DNA of 64,000 nucleotides from Xenorhabdus indica (GTDB taxonomy: Bacteria > Pseudomonadota > Gammaproteobacteria > Enterobacterales > Enterobacteriaceae), in NCBI RefSeq assembly GCF_014467235.1, contig NZ_NKHP01000002.1, positions 243,527 through 307,526 on the forward strand, in the 5' to 3' direction. Below are positions 37,618 to 46,639 of this stretch, in pieces. The notes beneath the pieces were generated by a model. That model was not told the DNA's origin, did not search any database, and worked only from the letters and a program-made list of their open reading frames with translations. Each line of letters begins with the position of its first letter. The first letter of the stretch is position 1. A program made the position numbers and the translations under genes.

Positions 37618-39299
37618 AAACACTCATTATCAGCAACGATAAACAAGGACAGGCGCGCGCTTACCTCGCTAAACATATATTGGAAAATACAGCCGTCAGG
37701 CATGAACTTTCTCTTGTTACCGATGTGGACAATGCCGAGCTGGTGATCATTATCGGTGAATCTGCACCAACCTCACTTAACCTGCAAGGCAAAAAAACCT
37801 TCACAGGCCCTGCTGAACAAGCGATCCGTGAACCGGAAGCATTTATCCATCATGCCAAAACACAAGCCAATATTTACCAACAGCAAAATATCGTCAGCAC
37901 GGATCAACAAAACCCCATCAATATCATCGCCATCACCGCCTGTCCGACAGGTGTTGCCCATACATTTATGGCAGCCAAAGCACTGGAGACCGAAGCCAAA
38001 AACCGTGGCTGGCCGATCAAAGTAGAAACTCGTGGCTCCGTGGGAACCAACAACGCGATTACCGACGTAGAAATTGCAGCAGCGGATTTGGTGATTGTAG
38101 CGGCAGATATTGATATAGATCTCTCGCCATTCTCTGGCAAACGCCTCTATCGTACCTCCACCGGCGCAGCCTTGAAAAGAACCGCTCAAGAACTGGATAA
38201 CGCATTGACCGAAGCCGAGATTTACACAGCCACAGGCAACACTTCCACCGCCAACGCTTTCAATCCGTCCACCAATAAAAAACAGGACAGCCTCAGTATC
38301 TATCAACACTTGATGACCGGCGTATCCTACATGTTGCCGATGGTTGTCGCAGGCGGATTGTGCATTGCACTGTCATTTGTATTCGGCATTGAGGCCTTCA
38401 AAGAACCCGGCACATTAGCATCAGCACTCATGCAAATCGGTGGCGGCTCTGCACTTGCTTTAATGGTGCCCATACTTGCAGGTTATATCGCCTATTCCAT
38501 CACAGGACGCACCGGATTAGCGCCCGGACTTATTGGCGGTATGCTTGCTGTCAGCACTGGCGCGGGATTTCTCGGTGGTATTATCGCAGGCTTCCTTGCG
38601 GGCTACGTTGCCAAACTCCTGACAACCAAACTGCATCTACCGCAAAGCATGGAGGCATTAAAACCGATTTTAATCATCCCATTAGTCGCAGCGTTAGTCA
38701 CCGGATTAACCATGATTTATATCGTGGGTAAACCCGTAGCCACAATTATGGAATGGCTGACCCACTGGCTGAAATCAATGGGAACCACCAACGCGGTGAT
38801 CCTTGGCATGATTCTTGGCGGCATGATGTGTACGGATATGGGCGGTCCGGTTAACAAAGCGGCCTATGCGTTTGGTGTCGGGTTGTTAAGTGCACAGACC
38901 TATGGCCCCATGGCGGCAATTATGGCCGCGGGGATGGTTCCACCATTAGCAATGTGGCTGGCAACCATGATTGCACTGAATAAATTTGAGCAAAGTGAGC
39001 GCGAAGGTGGAAAAGCGGCACTGGTATTGGGGTTGTGTTTTATTACCGAAGGGGCGATCCCCTTTGCGGCGAAAGATCCGGTTAGAGTATTGCCAAGTTG
39101 TATTCTAGGTGGTGCAGTGACGGGGGCGCTTTCGATGTACTTTGGTGTGCAACTTATGGCACCACATGGTGGATTGTTTGTATTATTAATTCCGGGAGCG
39201 ATTACGCCTGTATTGACTTATTTAGGCGCTATTTTGGTTGGTGCAATACTCGCGAGTGGCGTTTATGGGGTGGTAAAGAGAAAGGAGATTGGGGTATAA
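37614..39299 (+). CDS. fruA: Fructose PTS permease IIBC (FruA)
   Basis: FruA imports fructose and phosphorylates it at C-1. The 561-residue protein has a degenerate N-terminal IIB' segment (about 1-90), then the active IIB domain with the cysteine in ITACPTGVAHTFMAAKALE (about 105-123). The IIC membrane domain (about 225-560) follows, with GLAPGLIGGML, GTTNAVILGMILGGMMCTDMGGPVNK and PFAAKDPVRVLP. All expected functional segments are present even though fruB upstream is truncated, so phosphate would have to come from another HPr/IIA source. Confidence 0.94.
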   Translation: MKTLIISNDKQGQARAYLAKHILENTAVRHELSLVTDVDNAELVIIIGESAPTSLNLQGKKTFTGPAEQAIREPEAFIHHAKTQANIYQQQNIVSTDQQNPINIIAITACPTGVAHTFMAAKALETEAKNRGWPIKVETRGSVGTNNAITDVEIAAADLVIVAADIDIDLSPFSGKRLYRTSTGAALKRTAQELDNALTEAEIYTATGNTSTANAFNPSTNKKQDSLSIYQHLMTGVSYMLPMVVAGGLCIALSFVFGIEAFKEPGTLASALMQIGGGSALALMVPILAGYIAYSITGRTGLAPGLIGGMLAVSTGAGFLGGIIAGFLAGYVAKLLTTKLHLPQSMEALKPILIIPLVAALVTGLTMIYIVGKPVATIMEWLTHWLKSMGTTNAVILGMILGGMMCTDMGGPVNKAAYAFGVGLLSAQTYGPMAAIMAAGMVPPLAMWLATMIALNKFEQSEREGGKAALVLGLCFITEGAIPFAAKDPVRVLPSCILGGAVTGALSMYFGVQLMAPHGGLFVLLIPGAITPVLTYLGAILVGAILASGVYGVVKRKEIGV

Positions 39300-39442
39300 C
39301 CATCATTATTCGTGGCATATCTTTTATTATACCACCATTTCAAATGTATCTGAGTCTTTCATGGATTTTTTATCAGCACTATGCCAGAAGACAGAATAAA
39401 TTTTGTAGTTATTTTATTTTAATACGGTACGAGAAGAAGGTC

Positions 39443-39814
39443 ATGGCGAGTTCAGAGCAACTTAAAACGTTATTGCAATCTCATCTGGAAAAAGATGACG
39501 ACAGATTTATGTCTGTCACTTTGCAAATCGCTGCTCATGAAGCTCGCCAAGGACATGGTAAACTCGCCCAAGAACCGAGAGACATTGTTCACGTCGCCAA
39601 AAAGAAAGCTCAACATAACCTAAATGCACCAATATCAATAGATAAAGGTATACAAGATACCAGTGGTCTATTATTTACTTCTTATCCTAAGAATAATCGA
39701 GATGCAGAAGATGAAACAGCCTCCACAGATATTGATTTATATACACCAATACAAAATGAAATGAAAATTATATTCACCTATCTTTCTAAAAAAACAACAA
39801 AGCTATTTAACTGA
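39443..39814 (+). pseudogene. N-terminal fragment of an AAA-family ATPase
   Basis: The 123-codon frame starts MASSEQLKTLLQSHLEKDDD and has VTLQIAAHEARQGHGKLAQE and GLLFTSYPKNN. This is the typical N-terminus of AAA ATPases (CDC48/SpoVK-like) found next to S8-family peptidase genes. The Walker A and B domain that should follow at about residue 150 is absent; the frame ends TKLFN and runs 12 bases into the convergent racemase gene. GAGAAGAAGG precedes the ATG. It is probably the leftover of a larger defence-type ATPase/protease locus deleted at this point. Confidence 0.6.
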
Positions 39815-40507
39815 AAAATTCCCATCGTAAAAATACCATTCTACTGCCCTTTTAACCAACTCCTCCGTAGCATCAATATATTCTCCATGATTACCATCTC
39901 TACTAAGAATAATCGGTATCTCACTACATCCCAGAATAAAATGTTCAACACTAATATCTTTAAGCTGAGAAATAATCGATTTCAATAACTGATATGCCTT
40001 TTTCCCATTTCCACTTTTATATGCCAAAATACTTTCCATAATAATTTCCTGTTGAATATCATCAGGAATAACAAATTTTATATTCTCTTTTGTCAATCTA
40101 TTTTGATAAAGCTCTGTTTTTATCGTTCCTGTCGTAGCCAGAATAGCAATATTATTCATTCCTTCATTGACAACTTTATTACAAGTAATATCAATCATAT
40201 TAAGAAAAGGAACGTTGGTTTCTACTTTTAATTCCTCATACCAATAATGCGCGGTATTACAGGGCATAATAATACACTGAGCACCTGCATCTTCTAAGAT
40301 TCTTAATGTGGCTATCATTTGTTTTAATGGTGACTTTTCCCCAGAGAGAATATTCTTTGTCCTGTCAGGTATATCAGGAAAAGAAATGGCAATAACAGGA
40401 ATATGTTCCTGATCGCAATTTGCTGATGTATTTTTAATTATCTTTGCCATTGCATCTACCGTTGCTGCCGGTCCCATACCGCCGAGTATTCCAATAATTT
40501 TTTTCAT
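39803..40507 (-). CDS. Aspartate/glutamate racemase family protein
   Basis: The 234-residue protein belongs to the cofactor-independent Asp/Glu racemase family. The two catalytic cysteines are in IIMPCNTAHYW (first half) and FILGCSEIPI (second half), and the N-terminus MKKIIGILGGMGPAATV is characteristic of amino-acid racemases such as RacD/YgeA. ATG 40507 is supported by homology; the frame extends 13 codons upstream. It is followed (upstream on the map, in the same direction) by an acidic amino-acid symporter, suggesting use of D- or L-aspartate or glutamate. Confidence 0.88.
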   Translation of the reverse strand: MKKIIGILGGMGPAATVDAMAKIIKNTSANCDQEHIPVIAISFPDIPDRTKNILSGEKSPLKQMIATLRILEDAGAQCIIMPCNTAHYWYEELKVETNVPFLNMIDITCNKVVNEGMNNIAILATTGTIKTELYQNRLTKENIKFVIPDDIQQEIIMESILAYKSGNGKKAYQLLKSIISQLKDISVEHFILGCSEIPIILSRDGNHGEYIDATEELVKRAVEWYFYDGNFSVK

Positions 40508-40793
40508 ACACCACCTCAGAAAATAATTATTATGCTGACACAGCAATTACAGTTAGTAATTGCAATATTTCTATTTGCTATATTGAATTTGCACAAGGCT
40601 TTTCATTTATTGAAATCAACACGAGTGACTTTATAGGGCAGATTTTATATTTAATAATATTGAGCTAAAATGGTTATATGATGCTATAAAGAAATATATC
40701 CCTATCATCTTTCAGCAAGGGAATACAGTAAGCCCTGATTCAATCCTCTTGGTTGGTAATCGCTTTTTCTTATGATTCCGGCTTAGAATTATT

Positions 40794-42038
40794 CTATTTT
40801 TCCTCCATTTTATTTTCTTCCATTTTAGCAATCACCGCAGTAGAAATACTGTTACCAACCACATTGGTTGCTGTACGCCCCATATCAAGGAGCTGGTCGA
40901 TGGCAAGGATCAGCAAGATACCCGCTTCAGGCAGCTTAAACATAGGAAGGGTTGCAGCAACGACCACAACAGAAGCACGCGCGACACCAGCTATACCTTT
41001 GCTGGTGATCATAAGCGTCAACATGATCAGGAATTGTTCTGTGATACTCAGATCAATATTGTAAGCCTGTGCAATAAATAGAATGGCAAAGGATTGATAC
41101 ATCATCGAGCCATCAAGGTTAAAGGAGTAACCCAGAGGCAATACGAAGCTAGAGATTTTTTTCGGGACACCAAAGCTATTCAGTGCATTCACCGTTTTTG
41201 GGTAAGCGGATTCGCTGCTCGCTGTGGCAAAGGCCAGTGTCACTGGCTCCCTAATCAACCTCAGTAATGAAAATATCTTCTTGCCGAGAAAAAGAAATCC
41301 AACAATAGATAAAACCACCCAGAGTAAAAATAACCCAAGGTAAAAAAGACCAATAAGTTTGCCATAATCATAAAGCAGACCTAACCCTTGCACTGTAATG
41401 GCCGAAGCAATAGCAGCAAAGACCGCAATCGGCGCCAATGACATAACGTAATCAGTAATGCGGAACATGACATGCGCTAAATCTTCAATCATAGTTACAA
41501 GAGGGCTTTTTTCCTGGCTTTTCCGGCAAATATATGACAGCGCCAAGCCAAAAAAGAGAGAAAAAATCAGGATCTGTAAGATCTCATTGTTCGCCATAGC
41601 CGCGGCAAAACTGCTAGGAAATATATGGCTAATAAAGTTTTTCAGAGAAAATCCGCGGGTATTGAGGCCAATATCGATATTTGTCTGTTGAGGTATAGCG
41701 ATATTCAACCCAATACCCGGCTGGAACAGGTTAACTATCAGCATACCAATACTAATCGAAACCAAGCCAGCGATAATAAACCATATGATCGCCCTGATGG
41801 TGATCCGCCCTACCGATGATGAACCACCGATTGACATTAATCCGGTAACAATCGTAGCAAATATGAGTGGGGCAATAATCATCTTTATCAGACGAAGGAA
41901 TACATCAGTAATGATGTTGATATAGGAGGCAACTTCTTTTGTCTGACCAGCATCAAGGTATTGATGAAACCCCCAACCCGTTATCACTCCAAGCAGAATA
42001 GCAATAATGAGCTGCTGCATAAGTTTTTGCCTATTCAT
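40794..42038 (-). CDS. Dicarboxylate/amino acid:cation symporter (DAACS family)
   Basis: The 414-residue membrane protein has about eight helices plus two re-entrant loops: FLRLIKMIIAPLIFATIVTG, TASSESAYPKTVNALNSFGV (the first hairpin), GYSFNLDGSMMYQ and DQLLDMGRTATNVVGNSIST, which supplies the substrate-binding Asp and Asn. It resembles GltP/DctA-type carriers of glutamate, aspartate or C4-dicarboxylates. The racemase gene downstream in the same direction favours an amino acid. The pair may be coexpressed across a 287-base gap. Confidence 0.88.
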   Translation of the reverse strand: MNRQKLMQQLIIAILLGVITGWGFHQYLDAGQTKEVASYINIITDVFLRLIKMIIAPLIFATIVTGLMSIGGSSSVGRITIRAIIWFIIAGLVSISIGMLIVNLFQPGIGLNIAIPQQTNIDIGLNTRGFSLKNFISHIFPSSFAAAMANNEILQILIFSLFFGLALSYICRKSQEKSPLVTMIEDLAHVMFRITDYVMSLAPIAVFAAIASAITVQGLGLLYDYGKLIGLFYLGLFLLWVVLSIVGFLFLGKKIFSLLRLIREPVTLAFATASSESAYPKTVNALNSFGVPKKISSFVLPLGYSFNLDGSMMYQSFAILFIAQAYNIDLSITEQFLIMLTLMITSKGIAGVARASVVVVAATLPMFKLPEAGILLILAIDQLLDMGRTATNVVGNSISTAVIAKMEENKMEEK

Positions 42039-42759
42039 ACTAACTCCTCATTCTCTGTAAACACTAGAATCAGTTATTCTGTTTCCTGAATTTCACTCCA
42101 ATAACTATTTCATTTTTTTAACTTTTAATGAAATGCAAATGAGGGATGAGACATGCAAGATACGCATTCATGTTGGAGATTGATATATCGCTATAAATGA
42201 TTATTTAATATTTTCTTTAAACACAAATTGAACAGGACTTAAATAAATTAAGCAGTGATTTTTAAAACAGTCAGATCGGGATATTGGTGCCAACCGTTTT
42301 ACATTTTCAGTATACAAAAAATAGGTAAGAGCTACACATATAATATACTCCCTCAGATAACCATCATGGCATATGGTATTTTAGAATAACCACTTAGTCA
42401 TAAAAAAGTGATTGAAACAGAGGAAAAAGTTAAAGAAAAAGTCCTTAATTTAGTAACAAAGGTGATTATCCTATTTTGGTTTTTCATTTAAGTATCAATC
42501 AGTTATTGGTTGTTATTCACATTTAATAAAAATCCATGAAAATGTATTAGGAGATTTATCGAAAAACATTGTTGTAATTGTTTTGATATGATCACACTAT
42601 AAAATAGTTTACTTAATTTACATCATCATGGATTTTAAGATTATTAATAGCGAGAGGGATTAACAAATTATTCGAATTATATTTTCTTGATACAAGATAT
42701 ACCGAATGTTATTTTTACATTCATAGACAAATATGATTGATAACAGTTTATAAATTTAA
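42039..42759. other. AT-rich gene-free region
   Basis: About 720 bases between the symporter gene and the P-loop gene, with only short random frames. It contains the symporter promoter on its left side. I see nothing else that I can support. Confidence 0.45.
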
Positions 42760-43287
42760 CTATCGGGTAAGCTCCCATTGATCAAATTGTTCCTTAATCT
42801 CTTTAATGGAATTCAGTCTTATCTTGGGTATGGTCAGTTGTTCAAACATTGCAGCATAGCGTTTCCTGCTTTTTGGTGTAACAACAGTAATATGCCTGAG
42901 CATTTTCCATTTGATAGAGTCTTTACCTCCTTCTAAAGCACCATAACGATTACTTTGAAGCAGAGTTCTATTTACGTAACGTAACAAACTTGATGGCATT
43001 GAGATATCTAATAAAATAATCCCCGTTGCTCTGGATAAGCGTTGTGGCAGGCATCTTGCGTAATTCCCATCAATTATCCAACTTTCCTCTTTTATTGCCA
43101 TATCATGCAGTGAGATAAATTCTTCTACGGTGCGTTCCTGCCAATTTGTATTTGGTAAATGGAAAAGCTGATCCAAATGAATGACTTTCAAATTACATTT
43201 TGTGGAGATTGCATTAGCAAGTGTAGACTTACCACTATTCGAAGGCCCCATAATGCAGATTCTATTTCCTAAATCTGAAAGTTGCAT
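42760..43287 (-). CDS. Adenylate kinase-like P-loop protein (FlaR / topology-modulation type)
   Basis: The 175-residue protein has Walker A GPSNSGKST (about 13-21), followed by LKVIHLDQLFHLPNTNWQER and the Walker-B-like ESWIIDGNYA, a pattern seen in the small adenylate kinase-related proteins annotated as DNA topology modulation protein FlaR. Biochemical function is uncertain; a small nucleotide or metabolite kinase is likely. Start 43287 has GGAG nicely spaced; the frame extends upstream as METVCLLC without homology. Confidence 0.75.
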   Translation of the reverse strand: MQLSDLGNRICIMGPSNSGKSTLANAISTKCNLKVIHLDQLFHLPNTNWQERTVEEFISLHDMAIKEESWIIDGNYARCLPQRLSRATGIILLDISMPSSLLRYVNRTLLQSNRYGALEGGKDSIKWKMLRHITVVTPKSRKRYAAMFEQLTIPKIRLNSIKEIKEQFDQWELTR

Positions 43288-43356
43288 AACATACTCCAGT
43301 GTTGTTAATCGGGGGTGACAACCATGCTGACAGAGGAGGCATACTGTTTCCACTAC

Positions 43357-43944
43357 TTATGGTGACGATGCCAAACGACGAGCAGCCTCAATAACAGAGG
43401 TTCTGCGTCTAGCCTGCTCTTGCCGATCATCAGAACCAGTTAGCATACGTGCCACTTGGGGGACAGCCGACCACCAGCCGGCCAATGCCAACACCAGAAA
43501 GATCAGATGATCGGGTTCTAAGGTTCGTGTAACTGTACCTTGAAGTTGACCATCGACTATGGCTTGGATTTTGTAACCATAATATTCACGTCTCTGCTTC
43601 TCATCCGGAACTTCACCGTCGAAAATCAATCCTTCCCAACGCATTAGACGACTAAGTTCGGGATGCTCACAATGGTAGTCGTAAGCCCTGCCAGCGTATT
43701 CCCCAATATCTTCGGCTGCGAAAGACAGAATAGGTACGGCTTGCGCTACTTTAGCTAATTCTCTACGCAGCACAGCCGAGAATAGCGCTCGCTTGTCACC
43801 GAAATAATTATAAATACGTTCCTTATTCACTCCAGCTAACTTAGCAATTTTTTCGACCGTTGTACCATCAGGACCGAATCGGGCGAACTCTATCACCGCA
43901 GCTTCCAAAATCTTACGCTTTGTTCCTTCGATATCCCAAGCCAT
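43357..43944 (-). CDS. TetR-family transcriptional regulator
   Basis: The 195-residue protein has an N-terminal TetR helix-turn-helix (TVEKIAKLAGVNKERIYNYF, about 29-48) preceded by KRKILEAAVIEFARFGPDG. The C-terminal ligand-binding domain has WRL-like LMRWEGLIFDGEV and LVLALAGWWSAVPQ. It is divergent from an SDR-MFS gene pair. A perfect palindrome lies between, so it most likely represses that pair and itself and releases in response to a small molecule. Confidence 0.9.
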   Translation of the reverse strand: MAWDIEGTKRKILEAAVIEFARFGPDGTTVEKIAKLAGVNKERIYNYFGDKRALFSAVLRRELAKVAQAVPILSFAAEDIGEYAGRAYDYHCEHPELSRLMRWEGLIFDGEVPDEKQRREYYGYKIQAIVDGQLQGTVTRTLEPDHLIFLVLALAGWWSAVPQVARMLTGSDDRQEQARRRTSVIEAARRLASSP

Positions 43945-43998
43945 TGTGAATACTTTCTCATCTATCAGTTGTTATCGTCGCTAAAATAATACTATAAT

Positions 43999-44024
43999 AA
44001 ACTCCAACGCTCTAGTTGGAGTTT
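43999..44024. promoter_or_regulatory. TetR-type palindromic operator
   Basis: AAACTCCAAC (43999-44008), six-base spacer, GTTGGAGTTT (44015-44024): a perfect 10-bp inverted repeat between the divergent TetR and SDR genes. The right arm contains the GGAG ribosome site of the SDR gene, so a bound repressor would cover the translation start region. Confidence 0.85.
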
Positions 44025-44029
44025 AAATT

Positions 44030-44749
44030 ATGAAGCATACCATACTAATTTGTGGTTACGGTCCAGGAATCTCTCACGCCGTTGCGCAGCGTTTTGGTAA
44101 AGCTGGACATTCCGTTGCCCTTATCGCTCGTAATGCACAACGTTTGACCTCTGCCGTGGAGGAATTTGCCGCCGAGGGCATCCAAGCTTGGGCTTTTCCC
44201 GCTAACCTAAATGATATTGAGGAGATGAAACTAATTGTTACAGAGGTACGTTCTGCATTGGGGCCAATCGGCATCCTGCACTGGAACGCTTTCCTTGACA
44301 TTGAAGGCAATCTACTGTCTACCTTACCTTCAGATCTGAGCAAAAGTTTCGAGATCCGTGTTACTAGCTATATTGCCGCCGTTCAGGCGTGCTTACCCGA
44401 CCTAAAAGCACACAAAGGGTCCGTACTCACTACCAGCGGTATCATGGCTCTCAGTGATCCTAAAATCGACATTTTTGCTACCGGATATGCTGCGCTTGCT
44501 ATCAGTGTAGCTGCCCAACACAAAGCTACCAGAATCCTGACTCACACTCTTGCACCATACGACATCCATGTGGGCGAAGTAATTGTCAATGGTTTTGTCA
44601 ACAGAACACCGGGAGGGGTCGGCAAGAATAATACAATCGAACCGGCAGATATCGCCGAACAGTTCTGGAAACTGTATACAACACGGCAAACTCATTCCAT
44701 CATTTTCGGTGCAACGATACCAATATCGGAGACAGTAGCTCATGAGTAA
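44030..44749 (+). CDS. Short-chain dehydrogenase-like protein without the usual YxxxK
   Basis: The 239-residue protein has an SDR Rossmann start (TILICGYGPGISHAVAQRFG, a GxGxGxS-like variant), HSVALIARNAQRL and a WNAFLD in place of NNAG. Where a catalytic Tyr-x-x-x-Lys should be, the sequence is FATGYAALAISVAAQHKA, so no standard catalytic pair is seen. It may be a nonclassical SDR or a binding protein. It overlaps the following MFS gene by 8 bases and is under the TetR palindrome. Confidence 0.8.
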   Translation: MKHTILICGYGPGISHAVAQRFGKAGHSVALIARNAQRLTSAVEEFAAEGIQAWAFPANLNDIEEMKLIVTEVRSALGPIGILHWNAFLDIEGNLLSTLPSDLSKSFEIRVTSYIAAVQACLPDLKAHKGSVLTTSGIMALSDPKIDIFATGYAALAISVAAQHKATRILTHTLAPYDIHVGEVIVNGFVNRTPGGVGKNNTIEPADIAEQFWKLYTTRQTHSIIFGATIPISETVAHE

Positions 44750-45983
44750 CCAAACACATAACATAGGGAAGCTGAATGATACAGGAAGCAAATCAGCATC
44801 ACTCGATCAGATCCACACCGCAAATCGTAGTGTTGTTATTTTACTAGCTACTATCGCCCTGTTCGTTCTGACACAGCTTTATCTGGCAATTCCTCTGCTC
44901 ACACATGTTGGTCAGGATTTCGGTTCAACAAATCCAGAGAGTGTCACATTTGCTCTCGCGACAAGTTTTAGTCTGGCTTATGCCTGTGGTTTCCTCATTT
45001 GGGGACCGATATCAGATCAATATGGTCGCCGACCAGTGATGCTAGTGGGATTGATTGTATTGTCGATCGCCACATTCGCATGTTCCTTCGCCCCATCATT
45101 ATCATGGCTAGCAGGGCTGCGTATATTGCAAGGTCTGGCAGCATCCAGTTTTGCACCGATAGCATTAGCCTATCTTACCGAAGCAGTACCGATACGCTAT
45201 CGTGCTACTGCTATTGGTACTATGTCCACATCATTTCTTATAGCGGGCATCTTCGGGCAGGTGTTAGCCGCTTGGATAGTACTACAATGGAATTGGGGTT
45301 GGGTATTTATAGTGACTGGGGGATGTCTGGCAGTTGCTATTCCGCTATTTGCAGCAATGGTCAAAGAGCCACCGCGTGCTGTTGTTGATGGACATCTGGG
45401 GCATCGCTTTGTGGCATTAGGCAGAATTATCATCCGACCAGCAGTATTACTTCTATCGTGTGCCCATATCACGCTACTACTGTCATTTGTCGCCATGTAC
45501 ACAGCATTGGGTTCTCATTTGTGGATGCTGAACATTACTCCAGACAAGGTTATTTTACTACGCTTAATTGGGCTACCCGGTATGTTTGCAGCACTACTAG
45601 TTGGACCACTTTCTGCCCGATTTAGCATGCCGATTATCTCGATTATTGGTTACGTAACTGCAGCATCAGGTCTGGCACTAGAAGCAATGTTGTCGCAATC
45701 CTTGCTCAGCATCGCCGCCAGTAGCTTGATTTTCGTCACTGGTATAGCTCTTGCCGTTCCGGCAATGATCACTCAGTTTGGTTCTATAGCAGCATCCAAT
45801 CGTGGCGCAGGCATGGCCTTAAATGGGTTCATTCTGTTCATCGGTGCTAGCATCGGCCCGCTCATTGCAACAGGGATACCCAGTTTTGTTACGTTATTAG
45901 TTGGAGCTGCGTTGATGCTTCTTTTAGCCGTCTTTTGTGTTACTGGTAGTGCGTTACTTACATCTTCCTTGAAGAAACCCTAG
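44742..45983 (+). CDS. MFS transporter, Bcr/CflA-like drug efflux type
   Basis: The 413-residue protein has 12 predicted helices. Motif A GPISDQYGRRPVMLVG lies between helices 2 and 3, and the helix-4 region RILQGLAASSFAPIALAYL carries the Arg of Bcr/CflA-type 12-TM exporters. The N-terminus has a hydrophilic extension of about 25 residues. With the TetR gene and the SDR-like gene it makes a compact inducible unit, probably for export or detoxification of an organic compound. Confidence 0.88.
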   Translation: MSNQTHNIGKLNDTGSKSASLDQIHTANRSVVILLATIALFVLTQLYLAIPLLTHVGQDFGSTNPESVTFALATSFSLAYACGFLIWGPISDQYGRRPVMLVGLIVLSIATFACSFAPSLSWLAGLRILQGLAASSFAPIALAYLTEAVPIRYRATAIGTMSTSFLIAGIFGQVLAAWIVLQWNWGWVFIVTGGCLAVAIPLFAAMVKEPPRAVVDGHLGHRFVALGRIIIRPAVLLLSCAHITLLLSFVAMYTALGSHLWMLNITPDKVILLRLIGLPGMFAALLVGPLSARFSMPIISIIGYVTAASGLALEAMLSQSLLSIAASSLIFVTGIALAVPAMITQFGSIAASNRGAGMALNGFILFIGASIGPLIATGIPSFVTLLVGAALMLLLAVFCVTGSALLTSSLKKP

Positions 45984-46035
45984 AACTCACTATCTTCAGC
46001 TTTAGCCATTCGATGCAAATCACTGCATTTTACTT

Positions 46036-46056
46036 GAACGCTGATGTCCAGCGTTC
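46036..46056 (+). terminator. Terminator-like hairpin after the MFS gene
   Basis: GAACGCTG (46036-46043), loop ATGTC, CAGCGTTC (46049-46056), followed by TTAC. Good stem, weak T tract. Confidence 0.6.
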
Positions 46057-46639
46057 TTACTTGGCTAGCCATTATTCAGTAATTTTTCTGCATCCTATCA
46101 TATTTTCCCCTGCTTTTAATTGACTAATGCTCATTATATACAGGATAACTTCCACTATTTCTCCCATTTATTTGTGCAACAATATCAACCATCATGCATT
46201 AAAGTAATAATAATTTAGCCAGTACAACGGATTTACGTTCTGATGGAATATACATAATCATGATTTCTCCATCGTCCTATCAATATTTTTAATAAGGATG
46301 TCAATGATAATGACAAAAGTAAAAATCAATAAGATTAGTTTTTTATGAGTGAACATAAAATTATCGCGATTATGTATTATCATTTTATTTGATATATCTT
46401 TAGACATTCCCAAAAAAATGGAACATTTATGTTTTTATCCTATTGAAAATAATGAATAACTTACCTTAGCAGATTACTGATTATTTTAATGAATTAATAT
46501 CTACCCCTAAATTAAAAATTTGAATAAATATAATTAACATGGCTTTTAATAATATCTATTTAAATATATTTTCAAAAATAGAAACATTTTTATATAAAAG
46601 TGATATAACAAGAAGAATTCATAAACAGGAGGGAATGAT
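46057..46639. other. AT-rich leader of the avrD-type operon
   Basis: About 580 bases of strongly AT-rich DNA with no supported gene. It ends with AGGAGGG directly before the first gene of the operon. The promoter must lie here; TATATTTTC-type elements are too many to choose between. Confidence 0.45.

Noticed and set aside
37773..38309. A 178-codon minus-strand frame inside fruA
   Set aside because: It is antisense to the active IIB domain of FruA, with Cys- and Gly-rich chance composition.
39098..39442. An N-terminal extension of the AAA-ATPase fragment into fruA
   Set aside because: The extension overlaps the end of fruA out of frame; ATG 39443 has its own ribosome site and is where family similarity begins.
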